Source: Sediminibacillus dalangtanensis (lineage in GTDB: Bacteria; Bacillota; Bacilli; Bacillales; Amphibacillaceae). Taken from it: DNA of 64,000 bases. The number at the start of each line of letters is the position of its first letter. The first letter of the stretch is position 1. The position numbers and the translations under genes were made by a program. Under the pieces are notes generated by a model that saw only the letters and a program-made list of their open reading frames with translations, had not been told where the DNA came from and did no database searches. The stretch spans positions 2,170,001 to 2,234,000 of the forward strand of contig NZ_CP046956.1 in the NCBI RefSeq assembly GCF_017792025.1, given 5' to 3'. Shown piece after piece: positions 57,897-64,000 of the stretch.

Positions 57897-58289
57897 ATGG
57901 GAATTGAATTTCTGTTGATTTTGCTAATTGTGATAGTAGGGTTCGGTATATATAGATACTTTAAACAAAGAAAAATACTGAAAACCTTATCGGAAGAAGA
58001 GTTCCGTCAAGGCTACCGAAAAGCCCAATTAATTGATGTAAGAGAACCGAAAGAATTCGACGGGGGACACATCCTGGGGGCACGGAATATCCCGCTTTCC
58101 CAGCTGCGGAACCGTTTGACTGAACTAAGAAAAGACCAGCCAATCTATATGTATTGCCAAAATGGGACAAGAACCGCAAGAGCTGCCATTCTTTTACAAA
58201 AAAAGGGATACAACGAATTGTTCCAGCTTCAGGGTGGTTTTAAAAAATGGAACGGCAAAATCAGAAAATCAAAATCTTCACAGTACTAA
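57897..58289 (+). CDS. yqhL: membrane-anchored rhodanese-like protein (YqhL)
   Basis: A 130-aa protein: one N-terminal helix (FLLILLIVIVGFGIYRYF), then a rhodanese domain with LIDVREPKEFDGGHILGARNIP and the active-site Cys in IYMYCQNGTRTARAAILL. Sulfur acceptor unknown. GGGGGA is 7 bases before the ATG at 57897; ATG-like starts further up overlap the ribosome site. Confidence 0.9.
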   Translation: MGIEFLLILLIVIVGFGIYRYFKQRKILKTLSEEEFRQGYRKAQLIDVREPKEFDGGHILGARNIPLSQLRNRLTELRKDQPIYMYCQNGTRTARAAILLQKKGYNELFQLQGGFKKWNGKIRKSKSSQY

Positions 58290-58294
58290 AATGA

Positions 58295-58378
58295 AAGACA
58301 AGCCTCATCGTGGTGAACTCTATCAACAGAGGTTTGGCTTAAGACCTCGACGGGGTAGGTGCTGCTGGAGCTAGACAA
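58295..58378 (+). repeat. 3' half of the 240-bp dispersed repeat
   Basis: ACAGAGGTTTGGCTTAAGAC, then CTCGACGGGGTAGGTGC and TGGAGCTAGAC match the distal part of copies A and B; the first half is absent. Confidence 0.75.
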
Positions 58379-58383
58379 AAAAA

Positions 58384-58428
58384 GAAAGCGGCCTGCCCGA
58401 ATTTTTCGGACTGGCCGCTTTCTTTTTA
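58384..58428. terminator. terminator between yqhL and gcvPB
   Basis: AAAGAAAGCGGCC and GGCCGCTTTCTTTTT enclose TGCCCGAATTTTTCGGACT, which is itself an imperfect stem. Convergent genes on both sides. Confidence 0.85.
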
Positions 58429-59889
58429 TGATTCCCTATAGTAACGGAGAACTGGTTTTCTGGCCGCTGTGGTTTCATCCATTCGCTTCACTACCGTATG
58501 ATAAGGCGCTTCCTGGACAAGTTCCGGGTCGTCCTTTGCTTCATTGGATATTTGGATCATCGTATCAATAAATCCATCCAGTGTTTCTTTAGATTCTGTT
58601 TCGGTAGGTTCTACCATCAGCGCTTCTTCCACGTTCAGCGGAAAGTAAATCGTCGGAGGATGATATCCAAAATCCAACAAGCGTTTTGCAATATCAAGCG
58701 TACGTACCCCCATTTTTTTCTGACGTTTTCCAGAAAGGACGAACTCATGCTTACAGTGCTGGGTGTAAGGCAGGTCATATTCCTCTTGCAAACGCCTCAT
58801 CATGTAATTTGCGTTTAAAACGGCAAATTCGCTAACCTTCTTCAATCCTTCTGCTCCCATCGTACGGATATACGTGTAAGCCCGCAAATTAATCCCGAAA
58901 TTGCCGAAATAAGGCTTCACTCTCCCGATGGAATCTGGTCTATCTTCGTCAAAATAGTATTCGCCACTTGCTTCTGTCAAAATCGGCTTCGGTAAAAACC
59001 TAGCCAATTCCTCACTCACTCCTACCGGTCCGGAGCCCGGTCCTCCCCCTCCATGAGGTCCTGTAAAGGTTTTATGAAGGTTTAAGTGAACGACATCAAA
59101 TCCCATATCCCCCGGTCGCGCATAGCCCATAATGGCATTGAGGTTGGCACCGTCATAATAAAGCTTGCCGCCAGCCTGATGAACGATTTCTGCCATTTCC
59201 AAAATGTTTTCTTCAAATAAACCAAGCGTATTTGGATTGGTCAGCATCAACGCAGCCGTATCCTCGCCGACTACGCGTTTTAGATCGTCTAAATCCACGG
59301 TTCCCCGTTCGTTGGATTTTACTGTTACCGCGTCAAAACCGGCGACAGTAGCTGATGCAGGATTGGTTCCATGTGCAGAATCAGGTACGATGACTTTCGT
59401 GCGATTCCGATCTCCGTTTGCCTCATGATATGCCCTGATCATCATCAGCCCGGTCCATTCTCCCTGAGCTCCTGCTGCAGGCTGCAGCGTCACTTCATGC
59501 ATGCCTGTGATAGCTGCTAGAGACGTTTGCAAGTCATACATCATTTTCAAAGCACCCTGGACAGTTTTCGTGTCCTGGTATGGATGGATATGACTGAACC
59601 CTTCCAACCGTGCGACGTCCTCGTTCATCTTCGGATTATACTTCATCGTGCAAGAACCTAATGGATAAAATCCCGAATCCACTCCATGGTTCCTTTTTGA
59701 TAAAGCGGTATAATGGCGGATAATCTGCAGTTCACTTACTTCTGGAAGATCCGGTGCCTCCTCGCGAATATAAACAGGATCCATTTCCTCTTTCAGGTCG
59801 AATTCCTCGATTTCTAATTCCGGTAGGCTGTAGCTTGTTCTCCCAGGCTTGCTATGTTCAAAAATCAAAGGAAAATCTCGTTTATCCAT
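58426..59889 (-). CDS. gcvPB: glycine dehydrogenase (P-protein) subunit 2
   Basis: A 487-aa PLP-bearing half of the P-protein. The PLP lysine is in [45 protein letters not shown] precedes it. It decarboxylates glycine and loads aminomethyl onto the H-protein. It overlaps gcvPA by 8 bases. Confidence 0.97.
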   Translation of the reverse strand: MDKRDFPLIFEHSKPGRTSYSLPELEIEEFDLKEEMDPVYIREEAPDLPEVSELQIIRHYTALSKRNHGVDSGFYPLGSCTMKYNPKMNEDVARLEGFSHIHPYQDTKTVQGALKMMYDLQTSLAAITGMHEVTLQPAAGAQGEWTGLMMIRAYHEANGDRNRTKVIVPDSAHGTNPASATVAGFDAVTVKSNERGTVDLDDLKRVVGEDTAALMLTNPNTLGLFEENILEMAEIVHQAGGKLYYDGANLNAIMGYARPGDMGFDVVHLNLHKTFTGPHGGGGPGSGPVGVSEELARFLPKPILTEASGEYYFDEDRPDSIGRVKPYFGNFGINLRAYTYIRTMGAEGLKKVSEFAVLNANYMMRRLQEEYDLPYTQHCKHEFVLSGKRQKKMGVRTLDIAKRLLDFGYHPPTIYFPLNVEEALMVEPTETESKETLDGFIDTMIQISNEAKDDPELVQEAPYHTVVKRMDETTAARKPVLRYYRES

Positions 59890-61228
59890 GAATATCCCCC
59901 ATTTCTTTTGCGAAGGCATCGATTTCTTCTTTGCTCCGATTCTCTGTGACTGCTACCAGCATATGAGTAGCAAGTTCAGGGTATGTCTTCGCCAGGTCAT
60001 ATCCGCCTATAAAGCCCTTGTTAAGCAGGCGTTCGTTCATTTTTGATACAGGCATCTGGATGTCGACAACCAGTTCATTGAAGAACGGTCCTGTAAAAAC
60101 ACTCTCCACTCCCTGCTCTTTAAGCTGTTGACGTAAGTACCTGGCCTTCTGCATATTAAGCCATGCCATCTTTTTGATGCCTTGCTTTCCTAAAGAACTC
60201 ATCGCTACAGAAGAAGCAAGAGCATTCAAAGCCTGATTGGAGCAAATATTAGAAGTCGCCTTGTCCCTGCGGATATGCTGTTCTCTTGCCTGTAAGGTGA
60301 GCACAAAACCACGCTGGCCGTCTTCATCAGTGGTTTGACCAACCAGCCGCCCGGGAACTTTCCGCATCAGTTTCTTTGTTGTTGCAAAATAGCCACAATG
60401 CGGACCCCCGAATTGAGCTGGAATTCCAAATACTTGCGTATCCCCTACGACAATATCTGCTCCAAAAGCTGCAGGCGGGGTCAAGTATCCCAAAGCCAAA
60501 GGATTACTGGAAACAATGAACATCGCTTTCTCGTTTTCTAACAACTGCTGCAGCTCGGCAAGCGGCTCTATTTGTCCAAAGAAGTTCGGATACTGTACAA
60601 TGACACCTGCCGTGTTATCGTCCATTTCTGCCTTCAAGGCTTCTAAGTCCATCATGCCTTCCTTGTGGCCGATCTCTACTATTTCGAGTCCTGGACCTTT
60701 TGCATAAGAAGCAATCACCTGCCTGGACTCGGGATGAACTGTATTTGCAACAATGATCTTCTGACGTTTGGTCTGTGACGCACTCAGATTTGCCGCTTCT
60801 GCAAGAGCAGTGGGACCATCATACATAGAGGAGTTGGCTACATCCATCCCCGTTAATTCACAAATCATTGTCTGAAATTCAAAAATGGCCTGCAATTCTC
60901 CTTGAGAAATTTCCGGCTGGTAAGGAGTGTATGCTGTATAAAATTCTGATCGGGAGATAACGTGATCGACGATTGACGGAATGTAATGGTCATAGACACC
61001 TGCACCTAGAAAGGAAACATGCGACTTTAAGCTGACATTTTGCTTTGATAAACCAGCCAGCTCCTTGAGGAGTGCTGGTTCATTGGTCGGTTCTTTTATA
61101 TCCAATTCACCATGAAAGCGCACTTTTTCAGGCACATCCGAAAATAATGCTTCTGTTGATTCGACACCGATCGTGCGCAGCATTTCCTGCTTATCTTCAT
61201 CGGTCATCGGTAAATAGCGAAACTCCAT
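59882..61228 (-). CDS. gcvPA: glycine dehydrogenase (P-protein) subunit 1
   Basis: A 448-aa partner of Gcv[42 protein letters not shown] and [20 protein letters not shown] are family blocks, and [21 protein letters not shown] follows. Same operon as gcvT, 24 bases away. Confidence 0.97.
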   Translation of the reverse strand: MEFRYLPMTDEDKQEMLRTIGVESTEALFSDVPEKVRFHGELDIKEPTNEPALLKELAGLSKQNVSLKSHVSFLGAGVYDHYIPSIVDHVISRSEFYTAYTPYQPEISQGELQAIFEFQTMICELTGMDVANSSMYDGPTALAEAANLSASQTKRQKIIVANTVHPESRQVIASYAKGPGLEIVEIGHKEGMMDLEALKAEMDDNTAGVIVQYPNFFGQIEPLAELQQLLENEKAMFIVSSNPLALGYLTPPAAFGADIVVGDTQVFGIPAQFGGPHCGYFATTKKLMRKVPGRLVGQTTDEDGQRGFVLTLQAREQHIRRDKATSNICSNQALNALASSVAMSSLGKQGIKKMAWLNMQKARYLRQQLKEQGVESVFTGPFFNELVVDIQMPVSKMNERLLNKGFIGGYDLAKTYPELATHMLVAVTENRSKEEIDAFAKEMGDIHG

Positions 61229-61252
61229 TGTTTTTCCCCCTTAGCGATGTTT

Positions 61253-62356
61253 TTAAGATCTTTTATAAAATGGTGTCGGAACTACTTTGGCTTTCAACAG
61301 ACGTTTTCGCACCTGCACAAAAACCTCTTCTCCCTGCGTTGCATGATTCGCCCGAATTAAAGCAAGCCCGATGTTTTTCTTTAAAGTCGGCGACTGGGTA
61401 CCTGTTGTGATAAATCCGATTTCCTCTTCCCCTGCGTACACTTTGTAGCTGGTACGGGGAATCCCTTTATCAATCATTTCTATTCCTACCAATTTTCTTG
61501 GCGGGCCATTCTCTTTTTGCTTTTTCAGGACATCTTTCCCGATGAAATCAGCCTCTTTCTCGGTCTTGACAGCAAAGCCGAGACCAGCTTCAATGGGGGT
61601 TATTTCCGGGGAAAGTTCCTGCCCGTAGAGTGCAAGATTCGCTTCAAAACGAAGAGTATCCCGTGCTCCGAGCCCGACTGGCTGGAGGCCATCTGATGCA
61701 CCTTCTTCAAGCAGTCTTCTCCATAGCTGTACGCCAGCCTCGGGTTCTATGTATATTTCAAATCCGTCTTCCCCTGTATATCCAGTACGTGCCACGATTG
61801 CTGTACCTTTTACATCGGTAAATGGTACATCCATTTCAAAGCGGAAAAAACGTATGGAGGAGAGGTCAGCATTCGTCATTTTTTGCAAAATTGTTTCTGC
61901 TTTCGGTCCTTGGACAGCCAATTGGACATACTGGTCTGATACATCCTTGACGGCCACCCCATCCACTTTGTGTTGTTGAAGCCAGTCATAGTCCTTACTT
62001 CTGTTTGCGGCATTGACCACAAGCAGATACTTCTGCTCAGCCAGCTGGTAAACAATCAAATCATCAACCGTTCCTCCATCCGGATAACACATCATCGTGT
62101 ACTGTGCTCGTTTCGGGGTGAGCTTGTATACATCATTTGTTAAAAGTTTCTGCAAAAAACGCTCCGCATCCCGGCCTTCTACAAGAATCTCTCCCATATG
62201 GGAAACGTCAAAGAGTCCAGCCGCCGTTCTTGTGGCCTCATGCTCCTTCTTAATCCCGGTAAATTGTACTGGCATTTCCCAACCACCAAAATCGACGGTT
62301 TTGGCTCCGCTTTTTTCATATTCCGGAAATAAAGGGGTTCTTTTTAATTCTGCCAT
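61253..62356 (-). CDS. gcvT: aminomethyltransferase (T-protein)
   Basis: A 367-aa folate enzyme releasing ammonia from the H-protein arm and making methylene-THF, used by Fol[31 protein letters not shown] at the start includes the usual motif; [11 protein letters not shown] and the [12 protein letters not shown] block follow. The ATG at 62356 has AAGGAG. The gene begins about 90 bases after the riboswitch terminator. Confidence 0.97.
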   Translation of the reverse strand: MAELKRTPLFPEYEKSGAKTVDFGGWEMPVQFTGIKKEHEATRTAAGLFDVSHMGEILVEGRDAERFLQKLLTNDVYKLTPKRAQYTMMCYPDGGTVDDLIVYQLAEQKYLLVVNAANRSKDYDWLQQHKVDGVAVKDVSDQYVQLAVQGPKAETILQKMTNADLSSIRFFRFEMDVPFTDVKGTAIVARTGYTGEDGFEIYIEPEAGVQLWRRLLEEGASDGLQPVGLGARDTLRFEANLALYGQELSPEITPIEAGLGFAVKTEKEADFIGKDVLKKQKENGPPRKLVGIEMIDKGIPRTSYKVYAGEEEIGFITTGTQSPTLKKNIGLALIRANHATQGEEVFVQVRKRLLKAKVVPTPFYKRS

Positions 62357-62437
62357 TCTATCAACTCCTTCTAAATAATCATCCATAACTACAACAATGA
62401 AACACTGGCTGCCGGCAGACACCACAGCAAACCAAAC

Positions 62438-62484
62438 ATAAAAGGACAGAGATTCTCCCAAGCAGGAAAATCTCTGTCCTTTCA
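62438..62484 (-). terminator. riboswitch-linked terminator hairpin upstream of gcvT
   Basis: GGACAGAGATT and AATCTCTGTCC form an 11-bp stem, with TTTTATG on the minus strand. Its first arm is the end of the second glycine aptamer, so glycine binding would stop the terminator from forming. Confidence 0.85.
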
Positions 62485-62642
62485 CCAGAAAGTTTCGCCA
62501 TTTCGATTGGCTTGCTTCTTAGGTGGTTTACATGCGTAAACACTCTCCAGAGCTGCGTCCTATAAGAGTCTTTTTGCCTGAGAGATTCACATTTTGTTTG
62601 CTCCTTCGGCGCTATCTTCGCAGATAGTCTCTCCTCTTATAT
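62470..62642 (-). promoter_or_regulatory. glycine riboswitch, two aptamers
   Basis: Read on the minus strand, aptamer 1 shows GGAGAGACTATCTGCG, CGCCGAAGGAGCAAAC and ATCTCTCAGGCAAAAAGAC. Aptamer 2 is shorter: ACCTAAGAAGCAAGCC, AAACTTTCTGGTGAAAGGAC. These are the canonical glycine aptamer motifs, with aptamer 2 more diverged. An on-switch for glycine cleavage is expected. Confidence 0.9.
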
Positions 62643-62807
62643 TCATTCGCTATATTAAATTAACCGTATACGGACATAATAAGGATGATGCTGCAACCAG
62701 GATGATTATGTCATAATGTTTACACTTTTTTAAATTCAGCATCATTATACCATAGCAATCAGCTGGTATGGGAAGAATTTTTCACTATTTTTGAAAGGGG
62801 AAACGAG

Positions 62808-64000
62808 ATGAACATTCAGCTAAACAATGATAATGCTTTCATAGAAGAATTTGAATCCGCATTACAACAAGATGGACCGTTTTCTTCCTGGCAACTGTTT
62901 CAGATGTCCTATCGTGCAGCACAAACGACCCTGACACCTGAATTTACTGGGTTGACCGCTCCTAAACATCTACCACATATGGAGTTTTTGCCGCATCAGC
63001 TGGACTGCGCCAGGCAGATTATCGAAGAAATGAACGGGAGGGGATTGTTGGCAGATGAGGTCGGTTTGGGTAAAACAATTGAAGCCGGATTGATTTTAAA
63101 AGAATACATGATCAGGGGTTTGGTTAAAAAAGCACTGATTCTTGTACCCGCTTCCCTCGTAAATCAGTGGGTGCTGGAACTCAGCCAAAAATTCTATATA
63201 CCTGCCGTATCCCAAGGAAAACGGCCGGTGTGGGACCAGAACAGTATCATTGTGAGCTCGATGGATACAGCCAAACGCCAGCCACACCGCGATATTATTC
63301 TAGAACAGGAATACGATTTCATCTTAATAGATGAAGCTCACAAACTCAAAAACCACAAAACCAAAAACTATGAGTTCGTTCGTGCCTTGAAGAAGAAATA
63401 CTGCTTGCTTCTGACTGCAACACCAGTACAAAACAAACTTAGTGACATTTTCAACCTTGTCTCGATTCTAAAACCTGGACACCTTGGTAATTATGAAGAC
63501 TTCACTGCCACATACGGAAAAGACCGTAACAATTTATTTAACGACGAGCATCTCAAGCAGCTTATTCAAAAAGTGATGGTACGGAACCGAAGACAAGATA
63601 CAAAGGTCGACTGGACAGAGCGTAAAGTCCAGACAGTCTGGATCACTTTTAGCGAAGCCGAACAACAGGCTTACAATCAGTTAACATCCATTACCAGTAA
63701 AGCAGATACGTTTTCTTCTATCACTTTGACAAGAGAATTGTGCTCTTCTCGGGAAGCTTGTTATTTATCCATTAAAAAAATGCTGCAGCAGGAAAAGCAG
63801 GTCGCCAATCGGGAAGCGTATCAGGATTTTCTGAAAATAATAGAAGGGCTGCCACACCATGCCAAGGCCGATAAGGTGGTTGAACTAATCGGAAATACAG
63901 ATGAGAAATTCATCATTTTCACGGAATACCGGGCAACCCAGTTGTACTTGCAGTGGTACTTACAGCAGCACGGCATCTCTTCCGTACCGTATCGGGGCGG
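62808..64000 (+). CDS. SNF2-family DNA/RNA helicase (YqhH-like), cut by the window edge
   Basis: The first 397 residues of a superfamily 2 ATPase. Walker A is in LLADEVGLGKTIEAGLILKE, motif II is DFILIDEAHKLKN, motif III LLLTATPVQNKL, and the second RecA domain begins at FIIFTEYRATQLYLQWYLQ. B. subtilis yqhH lies divergently from gcvT in the same way. AAAGGGG is before the ATG. Targets unknown. Confidence 0.92.
   Translation, partial: MNIQLNNDNAFIEEFESALQQDGPFSSWQLFQMSYRAAQTTLTPEFTGLTAPKHLPHMEFLPHQLDCARQIIEEMNGRGLLADEVGLGKTIEAGLILKEYMIRGLVKKALILVPASLVNQWVLELSQKFYIPAVSQGKRPVWDQNSIIVSSMDTAKRQPHRDIILEQEYDFILIDEAHKLKNHKTKNYEFVRALKKKYCLLLTATPVQNKLSDIFNLVSILKPGHLGNYEDFTATYGKDRNNLFNDEHLKQLIQKVMVRNRRQDTKVDWTERKVQTVWITFSEAEQQAYNQLTSITSKADTFSSITLTRELCSSREACYLSIKKMLQQEKQVANREAYQDFLKIIEGLPHHAKADKVVELIGNTDEKFIIFTEYRATQLYLQWYLQQHGISSVPYRG

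Noticed and set aside
1..64000. Prophage, insertion sequence, CRISPR or defence island
   Set aside because: No transposase, integrase, repeat-spacer array, restriction or Cas-like protein was found in any frame.

Overview
The window is chromosomal DNA from a low-GC Gram-positive endospore former of the family Bacillaceae. It carries spo0A, spoIVB and the complete eight-gene spoIIIA operon. Gene order follows the Bacillus subtilis yqj-bkd-spo0A-recN-dxs-ispA-accBC-spoIIIA-efp-gcv segment. OLE RNA with its partner oapA, and the style of the dispersed repeats, suggest a halophilic or alkaliphilic genus such as Oceanobacillus, Virgibacillus or a Halalkalibacter-like lineage; the exact genus is inferred, not shown.

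Region by region. 1-7 kb is mixed: a partial alpha/beta hydrolase, DinB, D-Ala-D-Ala ligase, a DUF2332 protein, a Crp-like sensor lacking an HTH, an Rrf2 regulator, OsmC and a YqjE-type M20 peptidase. 7-10 kb holds methylmalonyl-CoA metabolism: a split mutase whose B12-binding subunit is fused to the epimerase, followed by a decayed remnant of the acyl-CoA carboxylase beta gene. 10-23 kb holds an unlisted 45-aa Prli42-like peptide, YqjA, bacilliredoxin BrxB and the bkd branched-chain keto acid operon (ptb-bcd-buk-lpdV-bkdAA-bkdAB-bkdB) with its regulator bkdR. 23-34 kb has a DUF294/CBS signalling protein plus an exonuclease, an aspartokinase, spo0A, spoIVB, recN, ahrC and a TlyA-type methyltransferase. 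33.6-41.4 kb is dxs-oapA-OLE RNA-ispA-xseB-xseA-folD-nusB-yqhY. 41-49 kb is accCB and spoIIIAA-AH. 49-54 kb is efp, an Xaa-Pro peptidase, aroQ, yqhR, an SA1362-family protein and fosB. 54-64 kb is mntR, a B12-dependent ribonucleotide reductase under NrdR-type boxes, a membrane rhodanese, the glycine cleavage genes gcvT-gcvPA-gcvPB behind a glycine riboswitch with a terminator hairpin, and the start of an SNF2 helicase.

How the genes work together. The bkd operon degrades Leu/Ile/Val to branched acyl-CoAs, which prime branched fatty acids and also yield propionyl-CoA; AccBC feeds fatty acid synthesis; Dxs and IspA make prenyl diphosphates. Lipoate-dependent (BkdB, and glycine cleavage through GcvH encoded elsewhere), bacillithiol-linked (BrxB, FosB) and adenosylcobalamin-dependent (mutase, NrdJ) chemistry recur. 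The most notable system is OLE RNA/OapA, which is known but rare. No prophage, insertion sequence, CRISPR array, rRNA or tRNA was seen. Several families of non-coding dispersed repeats occupy the larger intergenic gaps.
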